DNA of 64,000 nucleotides from Paulinella micropora. Its lineage: Eukaryota > Cercozoa > Imbricatea > Euglyphida > Paulinellidae. The notes under the pieces are model-generated. The model was not told the origin of the DNA and searched no databases. It worked only from the letters and a program-made list of their open reading frames with translations. A program made the position numbers and the translations under genes. Location: NCBI GenBank assembly GCA_019918135.1, contig WBZZ01001308.1:83501-147500 (forward strand), given 5' to 3'. Of the stretch, positions 21,709 through 31,648 are shown in pieces. The stretch's first letter is position 1; every line of letters begins with the position of its first letter.

Positions 21709-22224
21709 TGCCGTGCAAGCTTCGCGGCGTATGGTTTTCGGGGAATACTGCGGATATCAAGCTAAAAATCAAGACCCCGAGTACCCCTTACTTGATCTAT
21801 CTGTCAGCCCCAACCTCCGACCCCCCAAATCACCTTATTATCCAGACGAAAGAGGTTTAATACCTGATGCGAAAGCGAGAGGGTTAGTGATACCACACAA
21901 TCTCACTACCACTTTCACTGAACAATCTCCACAGAGGGTAAGAGAGGGAGAAGAATAAGGCGAGAGGGGAAGTGAGGGGGAGTGAGGTCCCGGGAACAGC
22001 ACCGCAAACACCCACATCCACCACATCGACCTCACACCACACCACAAGCACGCACATGCGACACGCCAAGACAGAGTGAGGGTGGCGATGAGGAGGAAGA
22101 TGAAGAAGAGATAGATGAGTATGATCCTGACAATGATTCCCGATGTTTAGATGAAATAAGACATGATGATGCCATGGCAGCATGTATGGATGATCCTGAC
22201 ATTGACACGGAATATCTGCAATCA
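21647..22224 (+). pseudogene. copia-2 region between zinc knuckle and protease
   Basis: Frames 21647-21958 and 21982 onward match copia-1 2470-3060: FGEYCGYQAKNQDPEYPLLD, LRPPKSPYYPDERG, IPHNLTTTFTEQSPQR and the acidic NDSRCLDEIRHDDAMAACMDD. A frameshift lies near 21958. It is cut at 22224 by the 1681-bp insertion and resumes at 23910. Confidence 0.65.
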
Positions 22225-22226
22225 TA

Positions 22227-23907
22227 TGTCACACCGAGTCCGTTAGTTCGGAGGAACTTTTCCTGCAAAGAGGAGAAGGAGAAAAAATACAGGAGTTGTG
22301 CCGTTAATAAAGTACATACAGGAGGGTTGCCCACTGTAGTCAAAACTACAAATAGTGATTCCGACATTTCTCACTCTGTCGGAGACTGTAGAAATTTTAG
22401 GTTTGGTTCGAAACTAACTTGTTTGCGTTTTATTTTTTCATTTAAATTCCAGGTTTTTTTTTGTGTGGGCAACCGAATGACTAATTATCTCTTGAATTTA
22501 CCATTCAAGAAAGATTTAAACAGATTCAATCTCGATTTATCAGTTCCTCCGCTCATCCACTTTTTTTTGACATTTTGTTTGCTAAAATTTCCTGGTTTTG
22601 CGGTGCTTGGCTTGGACCGGCCAAACTAGGAAAACCATGCTTCCCAAAGTAGTTTGGAATGCTTGGAGAGCTCTTTCCACAGTGATTTCTGTATATAGTG
22701 AATATTAAATATGTTTCGACTAACACTTTTTTATTACCATCGATAAATTTTTATCCGGTTTCTTGCCTTCATGCCTACAAAAAATGCTGGCAAAACAGCT
22801 TGACAAAAATGAAAAAATGGTTCCTGTCTACAAATGAACAGAAACGAAGCTAGAAAGTACCTGATTCGATTACCATTATTGTATTTCGTAATTCCCCAAG
22901 ACGGTTTGTCACAATAAAGCCTAGAGGCTGAGAAAATTTGCATAACGAATTCAGTCAATAAAGCATGGACTGGTGCTCCGAATGGATTCCATAAGGCTTT
23001 CAGCCTGCTTAGAAGTGCTTCTACAGTCATTCGCTGATGCATTATAAACGTGTGTAAGAGGGATTTTGTTAATATTAGCTGTAAGGCTCAAAATCTCGAA
23101 ATGAGTGTTTCAGCTTTTTTGCATCTCGAATGCGCTGGACTCAAACCCCTGCTCATTTTTTGTAGTGCCTCCTCTTCCAATTTTTTGTGTTCAAACACGT
23201 ATCTGTGTCCTGTAGATGCATTTCCATTCATAAAACAGATGGAGGAGGATCGTTTTCGAAATGTACAGGGGAATGAGTCCACTGAAGTCTGTCTCAACCA
23301 AACCTGAAAATTTCGATTTCACAGATTCCATTATTTTTAACAAAGGAAAACAATTTTCGCTTGAGTATGATGATACAAGAACATGTTTGAGCTACTTTTC
23401 AGCCTTTTATCACTTACTTTGTACATGAAATATCGATTTTTCTCATTTTCCACCTCTCTCAGACAGTTTACATTTTCGCGAAAAGTGGTTTGGTACAGAT
23501 GTTTATTCAGACGTACTGTGTCGAATTTCTCAACTGGCTTCCTAAGAAAACAAGAGTCAAGAAAGAACGAGAAGAGAATTGAAGACCCTCCCCAACTACT
23601 TTTTCCCCATTATCATTTCCTTTTTTTCCCCACATGTCCCCAAATTCTCATCGATATTTTCGGTGAAACCCTATTGAGCAAAACCATATTTTGTGGCGGT
23701 TTGCGTGAAGAAAAAATTGGAAAAAGTTGTGCGGGGTTTTTGTGTGTATTTCCTGCGTTTTCTTAGCGTTTGAAGCAAGATCAACACTAATTTTAATTTG
23801 GATTTCATTATTTGAATGACCAATATTACCTTGTAATCACCAGCAAAAATTTCCACAGAAAAAATGATGGGAAGTGATTGATCCTGACTAACAGCCTCGG
23901 TGTGACA
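22227..23907. mobile_element. 1681-bp TA-flanked element with 20-bp inverted ends
   Basis: Ends are TGTCACACCGAGTCCGTTAG and CTAACAGCCTCGGTGTGACA (two mismatches after reversal), flanked by TA on both sides (22225-22226, 23908-23909). Comparison with uninterrupted copia-1 (3040-3110) places the extra sequence exactly here. TA duplication suggests a Tc1/mariner-type or other TA-targeting transposon. The interior has no transposase frame, so it is non-autonomous. Because CATATG is palindromic, the duplication could also be read as ATAT. Confidence 0.8.
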
Positions 23908-23909
23908 TA

Positions 23910-24583
23910 TGTCACGCGAAAAGGGAATGTTCGGAAATACATACAGAAGCACAAGAAGGAGACTCACGATGTGAGTGGGAGTCCGGCATCTGCCGGACTG
24001 CCCAGTGTTGTTGCAGGGACCGGGGAGTCCAAGAGGGAACGGCGGGGAGGCACTGCTGCCACCTCGACACCACAACTAGTTTCAACACCACAAGCTCAGC
24101 CACACACCAACACACCACCCATCATTACGTTCAAAGACATAGCACAGCTCGCTCAACAACTCACCACAACATGCATCAGAGAAAGCAATGGTGAGGTGAA
24201 GAGAGTGAGTGAGGGGAAGTTAGTGCTAGACGAGTACTTGACAGATGTGGTAAGAGCGATAGAGGGAGTGTATATTGCACACGCAGCTATCACGACACTA
24301 TCCCCACCAGCACGACCCAAGACACCCACACCACTCAGCCACCAACACCATCAAAACACAAAGACAGCCGACAGAACTATGCATTAGTGTTAGATGGGGA
24401 AGGTGGGCGAGATAGGAAAAACACGATAGTTCAGGACAGTGGGTCTTCTAGGGACATAGCCTGCAATCCCGAAATATTACATGACATCAAGTCAGTACCC
24501 CCAAGCTAGTAACAGGTAACGGAGAGTGCGAGGTAGGGCAGGAGGGGACAGCAAGGGTAACACGCATCAACGGACACGGTAAA
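23910..24583 (+). pseudogene. pol: copia-2 linker and aspartic protease, first part
   Basis: Resumes copia similarity after the insertion: the HDVSGSPASAGLPSVVAGTG segment, then TTCIRESNGEVKRVSEGKL as in copia-1, and the protease active site IVQDSGSSRDIACNPEILHD (about 24427-24486). A deletion of 4 bases relative to copia-1 near 24500 shifts the frame. The region is interrupted at 24583 by a MITE. Confidence 0.75.
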
Positions 24584-24876
24584 CACAGCCAAACGATACC
24601 TCCCATACCCGGGTATGATACCCCTGGGGTATCATAAACCGATACCCCTAGTCCATATACCCCTGTCCCATACCCCGGGGTATGATACTCCTGTCCCATA
24701 CCCCTGTTCCATACATCGGGGGGGGGGGGGGGGTATGGGGGGGCGGGGGAGGGTATCATAACCCAGGGATACGGGGAAAGGGTATCATAACCCAGGGATA
24801 TGGGAGGGGAGGGTATGGGCGTATCATACCCCAGGGGTATCATACCCGGGTATGGGAGGGGTATCGTTTGGCTGTG
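24584..24876. mobile_element. 293-bp palindromic MITE, CACAG ends
   Basis: Starts CACAGCCAAACGATACC and ends with its complement GGTATCGTTTGGCTGTG. The inverted ends extend over about 50 bp. AAA flanks both sides (24581-24583, 24877-24879); removing the element and one AAA restores alignment to copia-1 (GGTAGGCCAATTACGG). The 3-bp duplication and CACAG ends fit the CACTA/EnSpm type by family knowledge. The interior is built from GGTATCATACCC-like palindromes and holds a run of 16 G. Confidence 0.85.
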
Positions 24877-24879
24877 AAA

Positions 24880-25161
24880 CCTGTTACGGTGTCAAGGCCT
24901 ATGCTACTTGACACTAGGTTACCCGTGAATATTGCGTCGACCGGCAGGATGGATCACATCCACCACCGGTCTGTCCTTCATCAGAATGGACAGTTACTTA
25001 TTCTAAAACACCCCGTAAGGATTGAGGAGAGAGACGTGCTAGTAAGAGGCAGACTCATGTCAACCCTCCTTTACAGATGGGATGACGAGTTTGACACCCC
25101 ATTAGACATCAACGACCGTTCCGAGCCCCCACACAAGCAAAGTAGAGAGGTAGTGGGGTGA
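24880..25161 (+). pseudogene. pol: copia-2 protease end and linker
   Basis: After the MITE the copia frame continues with VTVSRPMLLDTRLPVNIAST and RDVLVRGRLMSTLLYRWDDE, matching copia-1 3760-3990. It stops at 25161, directly before an expanded (GA)n tract. Confidence 0.7.
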
Positions 25162-25176
25162 AAGGGGAGGGAAACC

Positions 25177-25179
<3 letters not shown>

Positions 25180-25242
<63 letters not shown>
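25180..25242 (+). repeat. (GA)n microsatellite inside copia-2 pol
   Basis: About 31 GA units, read as Arg-Glu repeats in one frame. Copia-1 has a short (GA)n at the matching place (4051-4072), so the tract belongs to the element and expanded in copia-2. The length differs by a non-multiple of three, which would shift the frame. Confidence 0.9.
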
Positions 25243-25243
<1 letters not shown>

Positions 25244-25299
25244 GAGTGTAGACAGAAGGCAAAACGGGAGAGGTAACGCTGTATGCATCTTATCCCCGC

Positions 25300-26250
25300 A
25301 AGCCAGGTTCAATCAGAAAGGTAGATATAGAATTATTCCACTATGCTTGTGGACACTATAGCGTTAAGAAGATGAGAGCTCTGGCGAATGCATTAGGCAT
25401 AAAGCTAGTAGGAGACGAGAAGAAAGTAGAGTTCTGTGAAGCCTGCATGATAGGTAAGGCGAAGCAGTTGCCTAGGTTTAAGGTCAATAGGATAGAGAGA
25501 GCTAGTAAGCCAGGAGTAGTACTGCACATAGACACCGGGACGTGGTCAGCACGTTCAATACACGGGAAGAGACATAAATTTTCGGTTACGGATGATTACT
25601 CGTTGTTTATTAAAGATTATTATCTTTCGCATAAGAACGAATTTATTGACTGCATTACGCAGGCGGTAGCATTTTACGAGAGACAGACAGGAAATAGAGT
25701 TAGAGAGATAAGGTGTGATCAGGAGTTTGACATCCCGAAAGAAGTGATAGAGTGGTGGAAGCCGAGGCAGTTTATTTGGAAGACCTCAGCCACGGGGGAT
25801 AAGGATGGAAACCCCATAGCTGAGAAGGCTAATGATATAACGGCAGGAGCCGCAAGGGCTATACGGTATCATGCCCATCTGCCCATTTCATTTTGGGCAG
25901 AAATGGAGCATTCTGCCACCACCCTCCACAAAATCTTGCCCGCCACTCATGGGCCAAGAAAAGGGATTTCCCCATATGAGCAGCTTTTAGGCAGAAAACC
26001 TTTCCTAACCCACCTCAGACCAATAGGATGCATGGGAGTTATTTACACAGGTAAAGGCAGAAAGGTCAGTTTAGAGGGAAGAAGGTCATGCTAGTAGGGT
26101 ATGACTTGTTTAGGGAGTTCTACAGAGTGTGGGACGGTAGGAAGATGATAGCAGGAGTTAGAAACGTGCGGTTTAATCCGTACATGATAGGTAAGGAAGC
26201 ACACCCAGATAGGACAGTAGAGTGGGATGAGGATGTAGCTGAGGGGGACA
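25300..26250 (+). pseudogene. pol: copia-2 integrase, catalytic residues intact
   Basis: The zinc-binding domain is ELFHYACGHYSVKKM with FCEACMIGKAK. The core keeps the first Asp (HIDTGTWS, 25531-25533), the second (IRCDQEFD) and the Glu (GNPIAEKAND). The frame breaks near 26040-26095, before MLVGYDLFREFYRVWDGRK, and a TAG at about 26254 ends the acidic tail. A deletion removes part of the Thr/His-rich region present in copia-1. Confidence 0.85.
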
Positions 26251-26619
26251 GTTAGAGTAAGGATGTCGATGTCGAACAGACACACACCACAACCTCCGCC
26301 ACCACAGCCACCACCACCCACACACAAAAGGACACGACACAGACTCATGACGATGACGACTCATATGACCATGTCGATGATGTTAGTCAGTCAGACAGTC
26401 AACAAGAGCAGGGGGAGTATGGAGGGGACACAGGGGGAGACAGCTTAGATCACAAACACACACCAACACAAGATAGCTTAGCAAAGTGATAAAATCACAG
26501 AAGCCAACATAGTTCACGAAGGAAAGAGAGAAAGACGACAAGCACAACAACCACAATCACGACCGCATACTGAACTAAAACGAGAACGAAAGGTAGTTGA
26601 GGTTCAGGAACTAGAGGGA

Positions 26620-27720
26620 GTGAGAGTGAGAGTCCCTGCAAGAGAGTGGGGAGAGGAGTGGGGAGAGAAGACTTACGAAGAAGGATGGGAGAGCAAAGTA
26701 CGCATAGGAATAGTAAAGCAGAAATGTGCCCCCAAAGACAGGCTAAAAGTTAGAAAACAACCTAAGCCATCTCACTTTGTACAATTTGAAGACAAACTAG
26801 AGAAGATGCTAGATTCAGAGATCAGCAAGTACGGGGTAAGTGAGGGAGAGTCCGTATTGCCTGCCGGAGAGTTAGAGAGTGCTATCTTATGTCACGAAAG
26901 ATGCATGAATGAGCCGAATGAGCTTTTGCTTTATCTTAACATTCGTGTGCCGAAAGAGATAGCAGAGCAGGGTATGTCAGCGAAAGACTTGCAAGAAGGC
27001 ATGAAGAAGGAGATACAGTCTCTTAAAGACTTTAAGACATACACATGGGTTAACTATAGTGAAGCCAAAAAGGCTGGAGTTAGCAAGATAGTTAGGCTCA
27101 CATGGGTTCATAAAGTGAAGATAGACGAGAACAATAGGAAGTTTGTTAAGTCTAGACTAGCTTTGAGGGGAGACATGTTAGAGCCAGGAGTTAGTTTTAA
27201 CCTGACCAGTTGTTTGTTCCTTGTGCCTCGCATCGCTCATTGCTAATGCTTGCAAAGCTTGCTGCTTGGCATGGCCATAAGCTGTATGGTGTTGATTTTA
27301 AGAATGCCTACCTAAATGCGCGAATGCATGACCCTGTCTTTGCATATGCTCCTGATGGGTTAGACAGAGGGGCATGGGGGGATGATTTTGCGTATTGATG
27401 GTGCGTTGTATGGCGCGCCGCAAACAGGCCGTAGATGGTATGAGATATTAGCCCCGAAGTTAAAGGAGCTTGGCTTTAGGCTTTTAGACTCAGACCTCTG
27501 TATGTTTGTTAAGAATGACAAGCCCATAAGAGAAGCTATAATGGGGATTTTTCATGTAGATGACTTAATCTTTACGGCGCCTAGCATGGACGCGTATGAA
27601 GATTTTGCAAGTGCTTTGGAGATGCATTTCCCCCTAAAACGGCTAGGAGTTGCAAGGGAGTTCAAAGGGATTGAAATAGTACAGGAATTCATCAACGTAA
27701 GTACCAGTTACAGGTGTTGA
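26620..27720 (+). pseudogene. pol: copia-2 reverse transcriptase, frameshifted
   Basis: Frame 26620-27246 gives the RT N-terminus (TWVHKVKIDENNRKFVKSRL) and shifts by one base near 27205. GVDFKNAYLNARM carries the first Asp. A second shift near 27385 leads to GALYGAPQTGRRWYEIL and an intact HVDDLIFTA box (27553-27573). A third break lies near 27700. The active-site residues are all present, so the copy became inactive later than copia-1. Confidence 0.85.
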
Positions 27721-28149
27721 GGGAGTTTGGGTATGGTAAGTCCCGCCCCGTAAGCACCCCTGCACTAGATCAGTTGCCTTTAGCTATGTCCGATGATGCA
27801 GCGTTGCGTAAGTTCGCTATAGCTAGCATAGTTGGTAGTCTTCTTTATTTAGCTAAGATGACTAGGCTGGATATAGAACAGGCGCTCAATGCAGCTAGTG
27901 TTATGCAGACCATAGATAAGGGAGTCACTTATGCAATGTTAGGAAGGATATTGCGGTATTTGATTGGCTCATTTCGCGGTTTAGCATTTCACGGGCCTAA
28001 ATCCTCGCAAGAGGGTCAATCCTATCCCCTGATGCGGCCCATAAGGTTTGCAATAAAACCGGAAAGTCACGTACGGGATACATAATTCTATGGGGAGCGG
28101 ATCCTATAGGTTGGCTTTCTAAGAGACAGAGTGGGATAGCCCTTAGCTC
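27714..28149 (+). pseudogene. pol: copia-2 RNase H, truncated
   Basis: SRPVSTPALDQLPLAMS and IVGSLLYLAKMTRLDIE match copia-1. A frame break follows near 28020 (DAAHKVCNKTGKS in the next frame), then GWLSKRQSGIALS. Similarity ends at about 28149, before the NDAEIYAA stretch. The reading frame runs without a stop into the unrelated ORF that follows. Confidence 0.8.
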
Positions 28150-28906
28150 GGGCTCATACCTCTGGCTTGTGATCTACCCCTGGCACGAGCACCACGCGCC
28201 GGACGAGATCGTGCTTGGCCTCCACTCCGATCGCAAGGACGTCGAGAATGCACCGACCGTGCAGATTGTGAGGAAGCTAGCTGAATTTCTCAGCGAGCAC
28301 AAGGGCAAGGCCGGTGCAATGCGCCGGCGCCACGTCCGGGCTGCCCAAAACGACGCGGCAGACCGCGTGGCCAAGTACGACGCGTTAGTGTACGAGCTGG
28401 ACCATGAGCCCACTGCTGAGAAGGAGAGGGCGGGCGCCTACCCCGACGCGTTCTACCCGCAAGACGGAGAGTGTGATGTCAAGAAGGGCACTGGAGCGGT
28501 GCTACGAGAACGATGCAATGGGCTGCGCGACTGCGTGACGCAGAGCTATCTCAACTTGATACAGCGCGCCGCAACCAAGAAGTCATCCTACCGCAGGCGC
28601 CTAGCCAAGTCAGCGCACACAGCGAGCGTCGCGTCTTTCTGCAAGGAGAGCGCCGCTGCCGAATTGCACACAGACGACAACGGCAAGGTGTGGCGGCCGC
28701 GACTACTCAAGGGAGTGGGATTCAACGACATCGTCAAGGGCAGGGTCAAGGGCGATCTACTCGTCGCGTTGGACGGGCACTGCGTCGCACTACGGGGCAG
28801 GAAGATCCTGAACGCTGGCTCTTACAGGGAGATGTCCCTCACGCGTGCAAACCTGATCAGCCTAGGCATCAAGGACAGACACTCGCTCGAAGTGGCTAGG
28901 TTGTAA
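28150..28906 (+). CDS. Unknown GC-rich ORF next to the repeat array
   Basis: About 250 codons in GC-rich sequence unlike copia-2. It is Lys/Arg-rich with regular helices (IVRKLAEFLSEHKGKAGAMR, RAAQNDAADRVAKYDALVYE) and ends GIKDRHSLEVARL. No family was recognised. The N-terminus is missing because copia-2 abuts it, so the true start is unknown. It lies 90 bp from the paired-repeat array and on the same strand as the polymerase/helicase region, so it may belong to the same replication module. Confidence 0.5.
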
Positions 28907-28996
28907 CCTTTTCTCTGTCTCTCTTTCTCTGTCGTCTGGTGATTAAAGGTATATATCTGGTTCTGTTTGCAATTTCCCGTGAAATCTCACATTCCA

Positions 28997-29829
28997 GACC
29001 TTTCGTACCGATCTGGCTAGTATACGTGCTGATTTCTGACGAAAGGTCCTGACTGGTAGTTTTCCCGGGGAAAAGAAAAAAAGAGGCAGGGGGGGGGAAG
29101 AGGGGAGGGGGGGAGGAGGGAGGGAGGGAGGGAGGGAGGACACCGCCTAACTGATCAGTGGCGATGCGATCGCAACGTAGCCGTCTTGTGGTGGGTGCCA
29201 CTCCCCTCCTTTTTTTTCCCATTTCCCCGTGAAATCTCACAGTCTGGACCTTTCGTCACCAACTCGGCTAGTATACAGGCTGATTTCTGACGAAAGGTCC
29301 GCTACTGAACCGTCTGGTGGTGGGTGCCACTCCCCCCCCCTGCCTCTTTTTTTTGTCTTCCCGGGAAATTTCACAGTCTGGACCTTTCGTTAGAATTTAG
29401 GTTAGTATACGGGCTGATTGGTGACGAAAGGTCCGCCACTTGGACAGTCTGGTGGTGGGTGCCACCAGGCCGCCCTTTTTCACGGGAAATCAGGCAGAGT
29501 CAGGACCTTTCGTCACCAGCTCAGCTTGTTTACGATCGGATTTTTGACGAAAGGTTCAGGGCCCGGGAAATCGGCCTGGTTCAGTGGCTGGTCGGGACCT
29601 TTCGTTGACAATGCAGCTTGTTTACGGTCGGATTTTTGACGAAAGGTCCGAAAGACAAGTTTGGACCTTTCGTTGACAATGAGCTTGTTTACGGTCGGAC
29701 TTTTGACGAAAGGTCCGGAAGAGAGGTTGAAAGAGAGGGAGAAAGGGGGCTTCAGCAGCAGAGGTTGTGTGGGTTTGGACCTTTCGTCACCAATGAGCTT
29801 GTTTACGGTCGGATTTTTGACGAAAGGTC
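28997..29829. repeat. Array of seven inverted-box pairs (origin-like)
   Basis: Seven units of 52-53 bp, each GACCTTTCGT, a 32-33-bp spacer, then ACGAAAGGTC: 28997-29048, 29247-29299, 29381-29433, 29504-29556, 29596-29648, 29664-29715, 29778-29829. Only unit 4 has a mismatch, in its last box. The spacers share GCTTGTTTACGGTCGGATTTTT or the related GGCTAGTATAC..GCTGATT pattern. Unit length is fixed while distances between units vary from 68 to 250 bp, so paired boxes are the conserved object. Inverted sites around a spacer next to an origin-binding-protein-like helicase suggest a replication origin; a transposase-binding or transcriptional role is possible. Confidence 0.85.
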
Positions 29830-29931
29830 CGGAAGCAGGGTGAAAGGGGAGACCCAGCAGCTAAAAGGGACGCGAGGGTGGCGAGCGCCCCCCGTTGGCG
29901 ACCTTTGGTCCGGGGGAAGGGGAGGTGGTTG
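29830..29931. other. Spacer between array and minus-strand gene
   Basis: Short GC-rich interval leading from the last inverted pair to the stop codon of the minus-strand ORF. Nothing else was identified. Confidence 0.4.
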
Positions 29932-30720
29932 TTATATGGGTATAAGGATACATACATTTTGCTTTTCTTGAATAATTACGAGTTGTTCGCGAACAAGCTG
30001 TTCTACTCTCGCTCGGAAAGCCGCAATGCGCTTGTTGTGAAGTGCTGCGCGTTTGCGTAAGTGTGCGCGGGCCAGCGGCTCGTGCTGCGCCCTGAGGCCT
30101 CCCAGCGATTCTGGTGTAATTCTTGCGCGGACTCCACTGGCGATGTAAGAATATCTTAGCAAGCGGTCTATATACTTCATTTCTTGTGGGGTTTCTAGCA
30201 AAGGCTCGTAGTAAAATGAATTGCGTTTCATGTGGGGCATGTAGCAGCGCCATACCAGCTGTTCCAGATCGTCGTCATCCAGGGAAACCCATTGTTCAGG
30301 ATCTATGTCGTTGACAAAAGGGGGCGAGATGTAATCTTTGCAGATATTAGCCACTCCAAGCGGTAGCAGCGTGGCCAAGAAACGCACAGCGATATAGCTA
30401 GCCGCGATTGCTCGGAGGGTCGAGTCGTCGGTTCCGTTCAATTGTTCGAATCTGCGGTAGGGACCAGCGATAAAAGTGTCTAGGTCGGACCACTGTATGT
30501 AGCTGCTCCGCCTCCAGGCACCAGCCTCGCCCTCTGTGATGAGTTCCGCCGTCACCTCGTCCCTGGTTTTGGGTTCTCCTGGTTCGTTGTAGTCGTGTTC
30601 AGTGAAATCGCATGTGCAGGAGTCAGTGTATTCCACGTCGTCCCGTCGGTCGGCGTACTCTACCGTCTCGTATACTGTCATGGGCTCCGCCGGTCCAGTC
30701 ATTGGCAGGGCGAGCGCCAT
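29932..30720 (-). CDS. Unknown 262-residue protein
   Basis: Open minus-strand frame; the first ATG is at 30720 (MALALPMTGPAEPMTVYETV), with only a GTG upstream. The N-terminal third is acidic and includes SCTCDFTEHDYNEPGEP. The middle holds a hydrophobic helix (IAVRFLATLLPLGVANIC) and a conserved-looking acidic stretch (DPEQWVSLDDDDLEQLVW). The C-terminus is Arg/Gln-rich. No family recognised. It is divergent from the polymerase-like gene (about 55 bp apart), which suggests a shared promoter region, and may belong to the same element. Confidence 0.55.
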   Translation of the reverse strand: MALALPMTGPAEPMTVYETVEYADRRDDVEYTDSCTCDFTEHDYNEPGEPKTRDEVTAELITEGEAGAWRRSSYIQWSDLDTFIAGPYRRFEQLNGTDDSTLRAIAASYIAVRFLATLLPLGVANICKDYISPPFVNDIDPEQWVSLDDDDLEQLVWRCYMPHMKRNSFYYEPLLETPQEMKYIDRLLRYSYIASGVRARITPESLGGLRAQHEPLARAHLRKRAALHNKRIAAFRARVEQLVREQLVIIQEKQNVCILIPI

Positions 30721-30779
30721 CTTGTCCACGCGGCGTCGCTTGGCCTGTCGAGTCTCCACGCGGTCACAGGGTCGTGCGA

Positions 30780-31648
30780 AAATGTCTTTCGTCCGTTACT
30801 TTTTTGCGTACCTACATATCAGGTGGCTACCAGAACGCGCCCAAGGCCCTGCGCAGGCTCTGTCTCGAAGACTGGCACTGGGCGTTCGACATCAAAAAAG
30901 CGTGCCTTACTTCCTCTGGTTCTTGGTCCGCGAGCTGCCGCGCGCTCGCGAACTCCTCGGCAGCAAGATCTCCCCGTTGCAAGCGTACGTCGAACGGCGG
31001 GAAGAAGTGCTAGGGCGCGTGCAAGAGGAGCTGGGCGTGGACCGGGAGGGCGCCAAGAACGCCATGCTCAAGATCACGCACGGCGGCAGCAAGTTCAGTG
31101 ATTCTTCTTGTGCCGGCGACTACCCTACCACTCGTGCCTACCAGGCGGCTGTACGGGCCGCGGCCGAGTTTCTGGGCAAGTGGTACTACAAGAAGCTGTG
31201 GAAAGATTGCGAGAAGAAGGGCGACGCGGAGGAGACCTTGCCCGGCCGCTCGGCGACTCTCTACGACAAGCTCGGCCGCTTCGTGCACTACCTTGCAACT
31301 AGGTACGAGGCAGTGACCATGAGGACGGCCATGCAATTCTTTTGGGACAAGGGTTGTGAAATTTGCTGCCTAGTGCACGACGAAGTCATTGTTTCGGACC
31401 GAGAGTGCAAGCTGCCAGAGGATGAGGACGCGGTGGCGCGCGAGCTGAACACCTACATCAGAGAAAACGCTGTCTACCCAGGAGTTGAGACGAGCAAGCC
31501 AGGCGTCAAGTTCATGAACGTGGCTGGCAAGCGTGTGGAAGTCTGTGTCCCGGTGCCCTCGATTGACATTGGCTGGTCCGTGCAACAGATGATCGCTCGG
31601 CCCGGCGACCTGGAGTCGGTCCTGTTACCTCCCAGCAGCACTGGCTAA
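30780..31648 (+). pseudogene. Family A-like DNA polymerase palm, truncated and frameshifted
   Basis: Three polymerase A signatures occur in order. Motif A is WHWAFDIKKA with the metal-binding Asp at 30888-30890. Motif B-like is GAKNAMLKITHGGSKF (31049-31095). Motif C is CCLVHDEVIVSD (Asp-Glu at about 31379). Between A and B the segment PLQAYVERREEVLGRVQEEL is helical. A -1 frame change falls in or near the A6 run at 30893-30898. The exonuclease and thumb are missing, so the gene is truncated at its 5' end. The family is assigned from motifs alone. It precedes the helicase region, whose frame is open back into its 3' end. Confidence 0.6.

Larger units (their letters stand above)
19606..28149 (+). 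mobile_element. Ty1/copia retrotransposon copia-2, truncated
   Basis: Same family as copia-1 and in the same order, with the 5' LTR retained. Its integrase and RT keep the catalytic Asp residues lost in copia-1. It is interrupted by a TA-flanked element (22227-23907) and a MITE (24584-24876), and it ends abruptly in RNase H at about 28149 (GIALS, then unrelated GC-rich sequence). No 3' LTR is present, so the right end was lost by deletion or rearrangement. Confidence 0.9.

Noticed and set aside
28997..29829. CRISPR array
   Set aside because: The repeats are inverted pairs with fixed spacers inside pairs and variable gaps between, in a eukaryotic context without cas genes.
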